NCBI GenBank assembly: GCA_934565775.1
Contig: CAKTIN010000046.1
Coordinates: 1 to 13,725 of the forward strand
Origin: an uncultured Oscillospiraceae bacterium
GTDB lineage: Bacteria > Bacillota > Clostridia > Oscillospirales > Oscillospiraceae
Length of the DNA: 13,725 bases
Reading direction: 5' to 3'
Part shown: one piece after another, positions 1-8,759 of the stretch
How the letters are laid out: every line of letters begins with the position of its first letter
How positions within the stretch are numbered: the stretch's first letter is position 1
The notes under the pieces: generated by a model
Seen by the model: only the letters and a program-made list of their open reading frames with translations
Told to the model about the DNA's origin: nothing
Database searches by the model: none
Made by a program: the position numbers and the translations under genes

Positions 1-3000
1 CCGCCGGGTGCTGCACCGGGCAGAAATCCCAGATTTCGTTCTCCTGGGGGATGACCACCAGGCCGCCGGGGTGCTGGCCTGTGGTGCGGCGCACGCCCAC
101 GCAGCCCGCCGCCAGACGGTTCTCCTCCGCCCGGGGGACGACCTTATTCCGCTCGGACAGATACTTCTTCACATAGCCGTAGGCGGTCTTTTCCGCCACG
201 GTGCCGATGGTGCCCGCCCGGAACACGTGGGATTTTCCGAACATCTCCACGCAGTAGGCGTGGGCCTTGGCCTGGTACTCGCCGGAGAAGTTCAGGTCAA
301 TATCCGGAACCTTGTCGCCGCCGAAGCCCAGGAAGGTCTCAAAGGGGATGTTAAAGCCGTCCTTCTGGAATTGAGTGCCGCATTTGGGGCAGACGGCGTC
401 CGGCAGGTCCGCGCCGCAGCCGTAGCCCTTGGGCACGTCGAAGGTGGTGAATTTGCACGCCGGATTGGGGCAGCGGTAATGGGGCGGGAAGGAGTTGACC
501 TCGGTGATCCCGGCCATGTAGGCCACGATGGAGGAGCCCACGGAGCCCCGGGAGCCCACCAGATAGCCGTGCTCCAGAGAGTTCTGCACCAGCTTCTGAG
601 CCGACATATAGATCACGTCGTAATGGCAGGAGATGATGTCGTGAAGCTCGGTCTCCACCCGCTTGGTAATGAGCTCCGGGGGATTTTCCCCGTAGAGCCG
701 GTGGAGCTTGCCGTAAACCAGCGATTTCAGGTCCTCCACGGAGTTTTCAATGGAGGGGGCAAAGAGGTTGTGGGGCACCGGGCGGAGGGTCTCGCACATA
801 TCCGCAATGAGGTTGGTGTTCTTTACTACGACCTCATAGGCCTTCTCGGCGCCCAGATAGCTGAATTCCTTCAGCATTTCGTCCGTGGTGTGGAAATACA
901 GGGGATTGCTCCGGTCGCAGTCCGGGAAGCCCTTGGTGGCCAGGAGGATATGCCGGTAAATTTCATCCTCCGGGTTCAGGAAGTGCACGTCTCCCGTAGC
1001 CACCACGGGCTTGCCCAGCTTTTCGCCCAGGCGGACCACGGTGCGGTTGTAGTTCCGCAGGTCCTCCTCGCTTTCGGCGATGGGGGGCTTGCCGTCCTTC
1101 CCCTCCAGAAGCAGGAAGCGGTTGTTGTCCAGGGGCTGAATTTCCAGGAAATCATAGAACGAGGCGATGCGCAGGAGCTCCTCCTCGCTTTTGTTGGACA
1201 AAATCGCCTGGAACAGCTCGCCCGCCTCGCAGGCGGAGCCGATGATCAGCCCCTCCCGCCATTGCAGCAGCTCGGATTTGGGAATGCGAGGATTCCGGTG
1301 GAAGTATTTCAGGTTGCTGTAGGAGATCAGCCGGTACAGATTCCGCAGACCGGTCTGATTCTTGGCAAAGAGAATGATGTGCCGGGCGTGGCGGTCGGAG
1401 ATTTTTCCCTTGGCCCGGAGCTCGGGCATAATGGGATTGATCTGGTTCAGACGCGTCAGGCCCCGTTCCCGGAGCATGGCAAAAAAGCGGTCCATAATCA
1501 GCCCGCAGGTCACGGCGTCGTCCGCCGCCCGGTGGTGGTTGAAATCCGGCAGGCTCAGGGCGTTGGAGACGATGTCCAGCTTGAATTTTGTCAGATGGGG
1601 CATGAGGTTCTGGGCCAGGATCAGGGTGTCGGCATAGGTGGGGTGGAAGGGAATGTCCAGCCGGCGGCAGGCGGCGGTGATGAAGCCCACGTCGAAATCC
1701 GCATTGTGGGCGACCAGGGGGCGATTGCCGCAGAAGGCCAGAAAATCCGGGAGGATCTCCCCAATTTTTGGCGCGCCCCGCAGCATGCCGTCGTTGATGC
1801 CCGTGAGATCGATGATCTTCTGGCTGAGGGCGCGGCCGGGGTCCACAAAGGTCTGGAACCGGGCCAGCTCCTTGCCCTGCTTCAGAATGACGGCGCCGAT
1901 CTCAATGATCTCGTCGTGCTGAGAGGACAGGCCGGTGGTCTCCAGGTCAAAGGCCACGAATTCGTCGGAAAAGTCCATGTCGCCTGCGCCGTGGACCACG
2001 ATGCGGTCGTCCACATCATTGACATAATACCCTTCGCAGCCATACAGAATTTTGATATTCTGGTCGGTGCCCGCCACCTTGGCTTTGGTGGCGGCCTTCA
2101 TGGCGTCCGGGAAGGACTGGGCCACACCGTGGTCCGTAATGGCGATGGCCCGGTGGCCCCAGGCGGCGGCCTGCTTGACCGCGGCACCGGTATCCGTCAG
2201 GGCGTCCATGTTGCTCATGGTGGTATGCAGGTGGAGCTCCACCCGCTTATCCGGGGCGGTATCCAGCCGCTTTGGAGCGGCCCCGGCCATAATGGCAATG
2301 GGCTCAATGGTCAGCTCATTGTCCAGACGGCTGGGCTTGGGCTTGCCCAGGACCCGGACCCAGGCCCCCGGCCCGGGGATGGCGGTCATGATGGCCTTGG
2401 CCTTCTCCGTGTCCTTTTCCATAAAATACCGGTTGACCCGGACGGAGCTGGTGTAGTCCGTCATGTCAAAGCTGACCACCCAGGCGTTGCGCTTTTTCAG
2501 TTCCTTGTAGTCTGTGGCGAACACCTTGCCCTCCACGCAGATCACGCCCATGTCAAAGCTGAGCGTATCCAGCGGCACGGCCTTATCCCGGAAGGGGCGG
2601 CCGTAAATGGCCTCGGGCTGGGGCTGAGAAGCCTTGGCCGGGGCTCCGGCAGGCTTGGCGGGGGCCTTCTGGTCCTGGGGAAGCCGGGCAATCAGTGCCT
2701 CCTTGTGCTTCTCCATAGCCTGGAACAGAGCTTGACCCTCCAGCTCCGCGCCGGCCTGAATTTCAATCTCCACCCGGCGGCCGAAGCGCTCCAGCAGATA
2801 CCGCTGGACACCGGGGACGCACTCCAGCAGCTTGGCCTTGCCGTTGGCCTTCAGGCGGACCGTAAGCGTGTCTCCCTCCCAGCTCCAGGCAGCCCCGGCC
2901 AGACTGGCCCAGGCGGGGGAGTATTGGGCGGCGAAGCGCTCCGTCAGCTCCTGGGGCTCCACCCGCTCCAGCTCCTCCGGCAGAAAATGGGGGAGAATGG

Positions 3001-3217
3001 TCATGCGCCGCAGGCCGTACAGCCCGGCCAGCTGCTCCTGGACCTGCTCCAGGACCCGGGCGGGAAGATAGGCGGAGGGGGCGGTCTCCACCAGAATGCG
3101 CCCCTCGCCGGGATCGATCTGGGCGTCTGCGATCTCCAGAGCCTCCAGAAGAGGCCGGAGGCTCTCCTCCGGCCGGTAGGCGGAGAAGAGCTCCAGAAAA
3201 TGTACCGTTTCACTCAT
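1..3217 (-). CDS. polC: DNA polymerase III PolC-type, alpha subunit (C-terminus beyond window edge)
   Basis: Replicative DNA polymerase of low-GC-type Gram-positives, with polymerase and 3'-5' proofreading activity in one chain. About 1072 residues are visible; the family is usually near 1430-1450. Seen in order: an N-terminal region with an Ala/Pro/Lys-rich linker near residues 205-230; an OB-fold-like part near 230-310; a PHP domain opening with HLH (H329, H331) and a TDHG motif near 360; an inserted DEDD exonuclease starting FDLETTGL (D424, E426), with HNADFD near 504 and HHRAADDA near 562; PHP resuming near 740 (GDVHFLNPED); a four-cysteine zinc site (C916/C921/C934, then CPKC 943-946); and the catalytic PDIDLNFSG with D972 and D974. 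The third catalytic Asp, the fingers end and the tail lie outside. The ATG at 3217 is 12 nt after the ispG stop, with an in-frame stop just upstream and only a weak AGGTG ribosome site. It is the last gene of the pyrH cluster seen here. Confidence 0.98.
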   Translation of the reverse strand, partial: MSETVHFLELFSAYRPEESLRPLLEALEIADAQIDPGEGRILVETAPSAYLPARVLEQVQEQLAGLYGLRRMTILPHFLPEELERVEPQELTERFAAQYSPAWASLAGAAWSWEGDTLTVRLKANGKAKLLECVPGVQRYLLERFGRRVEIEIQAGAELEGQALFQAMEKHKEALIARLPQDQKAPAKPAGAPAKASQPQPEAIYGRPFRDKAVPLDTLSFDMGVICVEGKVFATDYKELKKRNAWVVSFDMTDYTSSVRVNRYFMEKDTEKAKAIMTAIPGPGAWVRVLGKPKPSRLDNELTIEPIAIMAGAAPKRLDTAPDKRVELHLHTTMSNMDALTDTGAAVKQAAAWGHRAIAITDHGVAQSFPDAMKAATKAKVAGTDQNIKILYGCEGYYVNDVDDRIVVHGAGDMDFSDEFVAFDLETTGLSSQHDEIIEIGAVILKQGKELARFQTFVDPGRALSQKIIDLTGINDGMLRGAPKIGEILPDFLAFCGNRPLVAHNADFDVGFITAACRRLDIPFHPTYADTLILAQNLMPHLTKFKLDIVSNALSLPDFNHHRAADDAVTCGLIMDRFFAMLRERGLTRLNQINPIMPELRAKGKISDRHARHIILFAKNQTGLRNLYRLISYSNLKYFHRNPRIPKSELLQWREGLIIGSACEAGELFQAILSNKSEEELLRIASFYDFLEIQPLDNNRFLLLEGKDGKPPIAESEEDLRNYNRTVVRLGEKLGKPVVATGDVHFLNPEDEIYRHILLATKGFPDCDRSNPLYFHTTDEMLKEFSYLGAEKAYEVVVKNTNLIADMCETLRPVPHNLFAPSIENSVEDLKSLVYGKLHRLYGENPPELITKRVETELHDIISCHYDVIYMSAQKLVQNSLEHGYLVGSRGSVGSSIVAYMAGITEVNSFPPHYRCPNPACKFTTFDVPKGYGCGADLPDAVCPKCGTQFQKDGFNIPFETFLGFGGDKVPDIDLNFSGEYQAKAHAYCVEMFGKSHVFRAGTIGTVAEKTAYGYVKKYLSERNKVVPRAEENRLAAGCVGVRRTTGQHPGGLVVIPQENEIWDFCPVQHPA

Positions 3218-3229
3218 GGCGGCACCTGC

Positions 3230-4267
3230 TTACAGCTTGTCCACATAGGAAAGCAGGGCGGGGAGCAGGGCGTCATAGGGCAGCCGCTGGACCTCCTTGC
3301 CCTTTACGAAGAGCACGCCGAAGCCGTTGCCCCCGGCGACGCCCACGTCGGCCTCCCGGGCCTCCCCGGGGCCGTTGACCACACAGCCCATGACCGCAAC
3401 GGTGATGGGCTTTTCGCAGTCCTTCAGCGCCGCATGGACCTGGTTTACCAGGCCGATCAGGTCGATATTCGTCCGGCCGCAGGTGGGGCAGGAGATGAGA
3501 TTCACCCCGGACTGCCGGAGCCCGGCGGCCTGGAGGATCTCCTTGGCGGTGATGACCTCCTCCACCGGGTCTGCGGTGAGGCTCACCCGGAGGGTATCGC
3601 CGATGCCCTCCAGCAGAAGGGTCCCTACGCCCACGGCAGATTTGATAATGCCCATATCCCGGTAGCCGGTCTCCGTTACGCCAATGTGCAGGGGGTAGTC
3701 ACACTGCTTCCGGAACAGGCGGCAGGCCTCCACCATCACCGGCACATGGGAGGACTTCATGGACACGCAGGCGTCGTAAAACCCGCACTTTTCCAGAAGC
3801 TCCAGGTGGGAAAAGGCGCTCTCCACCAGGGCCTCGGCGGTGGGGTGACCGTATTTTTCCAGAAGGGCCTTGTCCAGGCTGCCGCCGTTGACCCCGATGC
3901 GGATGGGAATGTGCTTTTCCTTGCACACGTCCACCACGGCCTGGACCCGCTCGGGGCCGCCGATGTTGCCGGGGTTGATGCGGATTTTGGCCGCGCCCCC
4001 CTGAGCCGCCAGAATGGCAAGCTGGTAATCAAAGTGAATATCTGCCACCAGGGGCAGAGGGGACTGGGCGGCGATCTCCGAAAAGCCTCGGGCGGCCTCC
4101 CGGTTGGGCACCGCCAGCCGGGCAATCTGGCACCCGGCGGCCTTCAGCGCCCGGAGCTGCCGGAGGCTGCCCTCTACATCTGTGGTTTTTGTATTGAGCA
4201 TGGACTGAATGGACACCGGCGCGCCTCCGCCGATGGCCACATCGCCCACCATGATCTGTCTAGTCAT
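3230..4267 (-). CDS. ispG: 4-hydroxy-3-methylbut-2-enyl diphosphate synthase (IspG/GcpE)
   Basis: Cytosolic [4Fe-4S] enzyme that reductively converts methylerythritol cyclodiphosphate (MEcPP) to HMBPP, the penultimate step of the MEP isoprenoid pathway. The 345-residue product has the usual short bacterial form: a TIM barrel from the start (VSIQSMLNT near 18-26, VADIHFDY near 74-81, RINPGNIGG near 96-104) and a C-terminal cluster domain. The cluster ligands are visible as SCPTCGRTN (C260, C263), GCVVNGPGEA (C295) and E302. The ATG follows an AGGAGA ribosome site at good spacing and lies 9 nt after the rseP stop, so it is co-transcribed with the cluster. Its place between rseP and polC, where Bacillus has proS, is the arrangement I know from clostridia. 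Dxr from the same pathway is encoded two genes upstream. Confidence 0.98.
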   Translation of the reverse strand: MTRQIMVGDVAIGGGAPVSIQSMLNTKTTDVEGSLRQLRALKAAGCQIARLAVPNREAARGFSEIAAQSPLPLVADIHFDYQLAILAAQGGAAKIRINPGNIGGPERVQAVVDVCKEKHIPIRIGVNGGSLDKALLEKYGHPTAEALVESAFSHLELLEKCGFYDACVSMKSSHVPVMVEACRLFRKQCDYPLHIGVTETGYRDMGIIKSAVGVGTLLLEGIGDTLRVSLTADPVEEVITAKEILQAAGLRQSGVNLISCPTCGRTNIDLIGLVNQVHAALKDCEKPITVAVMGCVVNGPGEAREADVGVAGGNGFGVLFVKGKEVQRLPYDALLPALLSYVDKL

Positions 4268-4276
4268 TGCGTTCTC

Positions 4277-5350
4277 CTATCGAAACAGGTAAAAAATGTC
4301 CTTAAAAGCGATCACTGCCATGAGAATCAGAAGCAGGATCATGCCGATGCCATGCACATAGGCCTCGATTTTGGGGTTGACCTTCTTTTTGGTAAGGGCC
4401 TCAATGGCGGTGATGATCAGCAGGCCGAACAGCCGCCCGCCGTCCAGGGCGGGAATGGGCAGCAGATTCATGGCCCCCAGGTTGATGGCCACCAGGGCCC
4501 CGATGTTGAGAATGTTCAAAAGGCCGGAGCCGACGGTCTCGGCGGCGTTTCCCGCCTCGGCCATGAGATCCACGACCCGGACGGGTCCGGCGGTATCCGC
4601 AAGGCTGGCCTGGCCCTTTGCAATCATCTCCACGGACAGGGGAATGGAGCGCACATAGTCCTTGGTGAGATTCCAGGCGTAGCGGAGGGTCCGGGGAAAG
4701 GTATTCTCCTCCACGGAAAAGACCATGCCATACAGACGGACGACCTCGCCGTCCACTTCAAAGTCCCGCTTTTCCATGGGGAAGTCCTTGAGCTCGACCT
4801 TTTTCCCGTCCCGGATAACCACCAGGTCAAAGCGGCCGGTCTGGTTGAGCCCCATAATGAGATTGACGTCCGTTTGGGTGTAGATGCGGTGATTGTCAAT
4901 TTTGTACAGGGTATCTCCCGCCTGGAGGCCCTGGGCGGATTCCAGAGGGCACCCCTCATAAAAGTGGTCGATGGTGGGGGTGATGAACCCGGCTGCGGAG
5001 CTGTACAGCGCCACCAGGATCAGAAAGCCTGTGAGGAAGTTCATGGCCGCTCCGGAGATCAGAATGATTGCCCGCTTCCACCAGGCGGCGGAGGCGAAGC
5101 TCCGGGGGTCCTGCGAATCGCCGTCCTCTCCCTCCAGGGCGCAGTAGCCACCGATGGGCAGCCAGCGCAGGGCGTATTTGGTCTCCCCCTTGCCCCACTG
5201 GACGATGGCGGGACCCATGCCGATGGAGTATTCGTTGACCCGGACGCCGAAAAGCTTTGCGGCGGTAAAATGCCCCAGCTCATGGGTGGCGATGAGTACG
5301 CCGAAAATGAAAATACCGAAGAGAATATAGAGAATCGTGGTCAATGTCAA
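4277..5350 (-). CDS. rseP: Site-2 zinc metalloprotease RseP/RasP (M50 family), TTG start
   Basis: Polytopic membrane protease that cuts anti-sigma factors and other membrane proteins within the bilayer. The first membrane segment carries the zinc motif HELGH (H23, E24, H27). A second segment near 93-115 follows, then a PDZ-like domain (about 125-205), then the LDG motif in NLLPIPALDGGR (D303 as third zinc ligand) and a last segment near 333-350. I chose the TTG at 5350 (357 residues): it has GTGAGGCG just upstream, follows the dxr stop by 10 nt, and gives the normal short N-terminus directly before the first membrane helix. The in-frame ATG at 5407 would add 19 unrelated residues and overlap dxr by 47 nt. 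The identity is secure; the regulatory target is unknown, and no sigma/anti-sigma pair lies nearby. Confidence 0.95.
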   Translation of the reverse strand: MTLTTILYILFGIFIFGVLIATHELGHFTAAKLFGVRVNEYSIGMGPAIVQWGKGETKYALRWLPIGGYCALEGEDGDSQDPRSFASAAWWKRAIILISGAAMNFLTGFLILVALYSSAAGFITPTIDHFYEGCPLESAQGLQAGDTLYKIDNHRIYTQTDVNLIMGLNQTGRFDLVVIRDGKKVELKDFPMEKRDFEVDGEVVRLYGMVFSVEENTFPRTLRYAWNLTKDYVRSIPLSVEMIAKGQASLADTAGPVRVVDLMAEAGNAAETVGSGLLNILNIGALVAINLGAMNLLPIPALDGGRLFGLLIITAIEALTKKKVNPKIEAYVHGIGMILLLILMAVIAFKDIFYLFR

Positions 5351-5356
5351 AAAAAT

Positions 5357-5364
5357 CGCCTCAC
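5357..5364 (-). promoter_or_regulatory. Ribosome binding site deciding the rseP TTG start
   Basis: GTGAGGCG on the minus strand overlaps the dxr TGA stop and is followed by ATTTTT and then TTG. The GAGG core is 8 nt from the TTG. This placement supports coupled translation of dxr and rseP, and supports the TTG over the more distant ATG inside dxr. Confidence 0.65.
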
Positions 5365-6506
5365 AGGTGGGCCAGAACGGCGGCGCGGGCCAGCCGGTCG
5401 GCCTCAAGAATCTCCTCCAGCCCGGGCTTTGCCAGGAAGGGCACGGCCTCCATGGCGCTGCTTACCAGGCGGTAAATGTCGTAAAATCCGATTTTGTCCT
5501 CCAGGAACAGGGCCACGGCGGCCTCGTTCGCCCCGGAGAGCACGGCGCCCGCCGTGCCGCCCAGATCCGCCGCCTCCATGGCCAGCTTCAGGCAGGGGAA
5601 GGCCTCGGGGTCCGGGGCCTGGAAGGTCAGAGGGCCGCAGGTCAGCAGGTCCAGAGGCTCCACCGGGCTGGGGGCCCGGTCCGGATAGGTCAGAGCCAGC
5701 TGAATGGGCAGACGCATATCCGGCGTGCCCAGCTGGGCCAGCACCGCCCCGTCCGTCAGCTCCACCAGGGAGTGGACCACGCTCTGCCGGTGGATGACGA
5801 TCTGCACCTGCTCCCGGGGCAGGCGGTACAGCCGCATGGCCTCAATGAGCTCCAGGCCCTTGTTCATAAGGGTGGCGCAGTCTACGGTGATCTTGGGGCC
5901 CATTTTCCAGTTGGGATGCTTCAGGGCATCCGCCTTGGTCACATGGGCAAGCTGCTCCGGGGCCATGCCGAAAAATGGCCCGCCGGAACAGGTGAGAATG
6001 AGCTTCTTGATCTGGCTTCTGTCCCGGACGCCCATGAGGCACTGGAAGATAGCCGAGTGCTCCGAATCCACCGGCACGATCTCCGCACCCCAGCGGTCCG
6101 CCTCGTCCATGACCAGGGCCCCGGCACAGACCAGGGTCTCCTTATTGGCCAGGCCGATGCGCTTTCCCGCCCGGATGGCGGCGAGGGTGGGCTCCAGTCC
6201 CACCATGCCCACCACGGCGGTGATGACCGTATCCGCCTGGGGCAGAGTCGCGGCGGCCAGCAGCCCCTCCCGGCCGGAGAGAATGGTAAGCTTTTGGCCG
6301 CCCAGAGCCGCCCGCAGGGCCTCGGCCCCCTCGGGGGTCTCCATTACGGCCAGGGCGGGGCGGAAGGTCCGGCACTGCTCCGCCATACGCTCCACGTTTT
6401 TCCCGGCGGTGAGGGCCGCCACGGGGATCCCCAGCCGGGCCGCCACATCCAGACTCTGACGGCCGATGGAGCCGGTGGAGCCCAGCACGCTGATGCAACG
6501 CTTCAT
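5361..6506 (-). CDS. dxr: 1-deoxy-D-xylulose 5-phosphate reductoisomerase
   Basis: NADPH- and divalent-metal-dependent enzyme converting DXP to 2-C-methyl-D-erythritol 4-phosphate, the committed MEP step and the fosmidomycin target. The 381-residue length is typical. The N-terminus carries the NADPH loop GSTGSIG (9-15); LANKETLV (119-126) follows. The metal ligands are visible as D147 and E149 (VDSEH) and E219 (MNKGLE), and the substrate loops as SGGPF (174-178) and HPNWKMG (197-203). Position 173 is Cys, where I recall Ala being common. The start at 6506 (MKRCISVLG) has a GAGGTGG ribosome site; a further in-frame ATG at 6599 would run back into cdsA and adds 31 unrelated residues. It lies 10 nt after cdsA and 10 nt before rseP. 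Confidence 0.98.
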   Translation of the reverse strand: MKRCISVLGSTGSIGRQSLDVAARLGIPVAALTAGKNVERMAEQCRTFRPALAVMETPEGAEALRAALGGQKLTILSGREGLLAAATLPQADTVITAVVGMVGLEPTLAAIRAGKRIGLANKETLVCAGALVMDEADRWGAEIVPVDSEHSAIFQCLMGVRDRSQIKKLILTCSGGPFFGMAPEQLAHVTKADALKHPNWKMGPKITVDCATLMNKGLELIEAMRLYRLPREQVQIVIHRQSVVHSLVELTDGAVLAQLGTPDMRLPIQLALTYPDRAPSPVEPLDLLTCGPLTFQAPDPEAFPCLKLAMEAADLGGTAGAVLSGANEAAVALFLEDKIGFYDIYRLVSSAMEAVPFLAKPGLEEILEADRLARAAVLAHL

Positions 6507-6516
6507 ACCGGCCACC

Positions 6517-7362
6517 TCAGCTTTGCCCGCCGGGAACGGCGAAGGGCAGCACGTGGAGCAGGATTTCCACCAGGGGGGCGACGGTGACCATGCTGTCAAA
6601 CCGGTCCAGAATGCCGCCGTGGCCGGGGATCAGATTGCTGTAGTCCTTGATCCCCACCTGCCGCTTGATAACGGAGAAGGTGAGATCGCCCACAATGGAG
6701 ACCACCGCGCCCAGCAGGCCGTAAACGATCCCGTACCAGTAGGTTACATGATACCGGAAGAAGTGGGACAAAATTAGGCCATAGAGCTCCAGCACCACAA
6801 TGGCGGAGAGAATGCCGCCGATGGCGCCCTCCACCGTCTTTTTCGGGCTGATGACCGGGGCCAGCTTATGCTTGCCCCAGGCTCTCCCCACAAAATATGC
6901 GCCGGTGTCAGCGGAAAATGCCAGAATAAAGCAGATGAGAATGTAGAATTTTCCCACGGAGGTCTCCCCGGCGGGGCCGGTCATGGCCCGGATGCGCACC
7001 AGAGCGGAGAGCAGATACGGCACGAGAAGCCCGGCGACCGCCGTGGCGCAGAGCTTCAGGAAGGGGAGCTTGGCGTGGCTGTACAGCAGCTCGCCGAAGA
7101 GCACGAAGCTGAACAGGGCCAGGCCGATCCTGGCCAGGGTTCCGTCCTGGCTCAGCCCCCACAGGCCGGTAAGGAAGGCGGCGGCCATGGCGTAGACCAC
7201 CAGGCGGGTCTCCTGGACCAGCTTGGTCCGGTACAGAAGCTCATAGGCCCCCAGGGCGCAGGCGGCGGCAAAGAGAACGGCGGTGCCCCAGGCGGGGAGC
7301 GCCAGCACGATCACCAGCAGCACGGGCAGCAGCACCGCCGCGGAAAGAACTCTTGTTTTCAT
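6517..7362 (-). CDS. cdsA: Phosphatidate cytidylyltransferase (CDP-diacylglycerol synthase)
   Basis: Integral membrane enzyme that makes CDP-diacylglycerol from phosphatidate and CTP, the branch point to all phospholipids. The 281 residues are mostly hydrophobic, with about eight membrane segments starting at residues 8-40. Conserved elements are SADTGAYFVGR (150-160), ISPKKTVEG (171-179), D226, and the family signature at about 230-257: SVIKRQ, KD (239-240), HGG (248-250), D253 and D256. The ATG is only 2 nt beyond the uppS stop, and its perfect GGAGG ribosome site sits inside the last uppS codons, so the two are probably translationally coupled. UppS and CdsA both supply envelope lipids. 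Confidence 0.97.
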   Translation of the reverse strand: MKTRVLSAAVLLPVLLVIVLALPAWGTAVLFAAACALGAYELLYRTKLVQETRLVVYAMAAAFLTGLWGLSQDGTLARIGLALFSFVLFGELLYSHAKLPFLKLCATAVAGLLVPYLLSALVRIRAMTGPAGETSVGKFYILICFILAFSADTGAYFVGRAWGKHKLAPVISPKKTVEGAIGGILSAIVVLELYGLILSHFFRYHVTYWYGIVYGLLGAVVSIVGDLTFSVIKRQVGIKDYSNLIPGHGGILDRFDSMVTVAPLVEILLHVLPFAVPGGQS

Positions 7363-7364
7363 CT

Positions 7365-8096
7365 TTATCTACCTCCGAACCGGCGGCTGCGCCGGTGGTA
7401 TTCTGCAATGGCAAGGTCCAGGTCCTTGGGGCCAAAATCCGGCCACAGCACATCCTGAAACACAAATTCGGAATAAACCGTCTGCCAGGGCAGGAAGTTG
7501 CTGGTCCGCTTTTCCCCGGAGGGGCGGATGACCAGCTCCGGATCCGGCACCCCGGCGGAGTAAAGGTACTGGGAGAACAGGTCCTCGGTCAGATCCTCCG
7601 GGCGCTTCTCCCCCCGGGCGACCGCCTGGGCAAAGGTCTGGGCGGCCCGGACGATCTCATCCCGGCCCCCGTAGTTGAGGCAAAAGTTCACCTGGACCTC
7701 GTGATAGTCCCGGGAGCGCTCCGCCGCCCGGGCGGCCAGAGCCTGAAGCGCGGGGCTCAGCCGGGAGAGGTCGCCGAAAAAGACAAAGCGCACATGGTTT
7801 TTCTCCATATCCCGGATGGCCTCAGTGAGATACTTCTCCAGCAGCCCCATGATCCCGGAGATTTCCTCCTGGGAGCGCTTCCAGTTTTCCGTGGAGAAGG
7901 CGTAGACCGTCAGATATTTTACGCCGATGCTCCGGCAGTAGTTGGCAATGGTGCGGAAGGCCTCCGCCCCTGCGGCGTGCCCGGCGGTCTGGGGCAGGCC
8001 CCGCTTCTTTGCCCAGCGGCCATTCCCATCCATGATGATGGCGATGTGCCGGGGCGGGGGAAGGACCGCCTGTTCTTTTTTTCGAAATAGGGCCAT
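7365..8096 (-). CDS. uppS: Isoprenyl transferase, undecaprenyl diphosphate synthase
   Basis: Cis-prenyltransferase that extends farnesyl diphosphate with IPP to the C55 carrier lipid used for peptidoglycan and wall polymers. The 243 residues are normal for the family. Visible motifs: IMDGNGRWAKKRG (catalytic D23, plus N25, G26, R27, W28), H40, FSTENWKR (67-74), FCLNYGGRDE (138-147), and the signature from about 187 with VIRPSGEKRTSNFLPWQ, followed by E210. The Mg site (D23, E210) is intact. The start at 8096 has AGAGGAG upstream. It is separated from frr by 69 nt that hold a 12-bp inverted repeat, so its expression could differ from that of pyrH-frr. The MEP enzymes Dxr and IspG in the same cluster supply its substrates. 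Confidence 0.98.
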   Translation of the reverse strand: MALFRKKEQAVLPPPRHIAIIMDGNGRWAKKRGLPQTAGHAAGAEAFRTIANYCRSIGVKYLTVYAFSTENWKRSQEEISGIMGLLEKYLTEAIRDMEKNHVRFVFFGDLSRLSPALQALAARAAERSRDYHEVQVNFCLNYGGRDEIVRAAQTFAQAVARGEKRPEDLTEDLFSQYLYSAGVPDPELVIRPSGEKRTSNFLPWQTVYSEFVFQDVLWPDFGPKDLDLAIAEYHRRSRRFGGR

Positions 8097-8129
8097 GTTA
8101 TGCTCCTCTGCTGTGAAATCTACATGAAA

Positions 8130-8161
8130 TTCCGGCTGCGGCGCTGAAGCCGCAGCCGGAA
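8130..8161 (-). repeat. Perfect 12-bp inverted repeat in the frr-uppS gap (attenuator or processing hairpin)
   Basis: TTCCGGCTGCGG and CCGCAGCCGGAA are perfect complements around an 8-nt loop and lie directly after the frr stop. The predicted RNA hairpin is very stable. The minus-strand sequence after it is AATTTCATG, without a proper U run, so it does not look like a full intrinsic terminator. It may be a partial terminator, an RNA-stability element or a processing site between frr and uppS. Confidence 0.8.
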
Positions 8162-8165
8162 CGAT

Positions 8166-8720
8166 TCAGATCGCCATGAGTTCCTTTTCCTTCGCGGCAC
8201 AGGCGTCGTCGATCTTTTTGATGTATTTATCCGTGATGTCCTGAAGATCCTTCTCGGCCTTCTTCTGGTCGTCCTCGGTGATCTCGCTCTTCTTCTTCAG
8301 ACCCTTTACATAGTCCATGGCCTCCCGGCGGATGTTCCGCAGGGCAACCTTGCCGTCCTCGGCGTACTTCCGGACCTGCTTGGTCAGCTCCTTCCGGCGC
8401 TCCTCCGTGAGCTGGGGGAACACCAGGCGGATGACCCGGCCGTCATTCTGGGGGTTGATGCCCAGGTCGGAGACCTGAATGGCCTTCTGGATGTCCTTGA
8501 GCAGCTTGGTGTCCCAGGGCTGGATGACCAGGGTCCGGGGATCGGGAGAGGAGATGGTGCCCACCTGGCCGATGGGGGTCTCCGTGCCGTAATACTCCAC
8601 GCTGATGCGGTCCAGCACCCGGGCGTTGGCCCGGCCGGCGCGCACGGCACCGAAGTTCTCCTGGAGGACCTCCAAGGTCTTATCCATCTTTCTCGTGTAT
8701 TCCTTAAAATCTACGCTCAT
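8166..8720 (-). CDS. frr: Ribosome recycling factor
   Basis: Cytosolic factor that, with EF-G, splits post-termination ribosomes. The 184 residues match the family length. The N-terminal helix (YTRKMDKTLEVLQENF), VRAGRANARVLDRI (26-39), the small domain with Y43-Y44 and STP-like strands, and the basic stretch ERRKELTKQVRKYAEDGKVA (113-132) with the following RNIRREAM are all in the right order. The C-terminal helix ends in KEKELMAI. The ribosome site AGGAGG before the ATG at 8720 is ideal. It lies 39 nt after pyrH, which is the standard pair in nearly all bacteria. Confidence 0.98.
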   Translation of the reverse strand: MSVDFKEYTRKMDKTLEVLQENFGAVRAGRANARVLDRISVEYYGTETPIGQVGTISSPDPRTLVIQPWDTKLLKDIQKAIQVSDLGINPQNDGRVIRLVFPQLTEERRKELTKQVRKYAEDGKVALRNIRREAMDYVKGLKKKSEITEDDQKKAEKDLQDITDKYIKKIDDACAAKEKELMAI

Positions 8721-8759
8721 GTTCTATATCCTCCTGTTTATGATTTTCCGTTGTTTGGC

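Noticed and set aside
8..5797. A 1929-codon open frame on the plus strand
   Set aside because: It lies opposite polC, ispG, rseP and dxr, which have all their family motifs. Its translation is low-complexity (rich in Gly, His, Leu, Gln) with no domain. It reflects stop-poor antisense frames in GC-rich genes.
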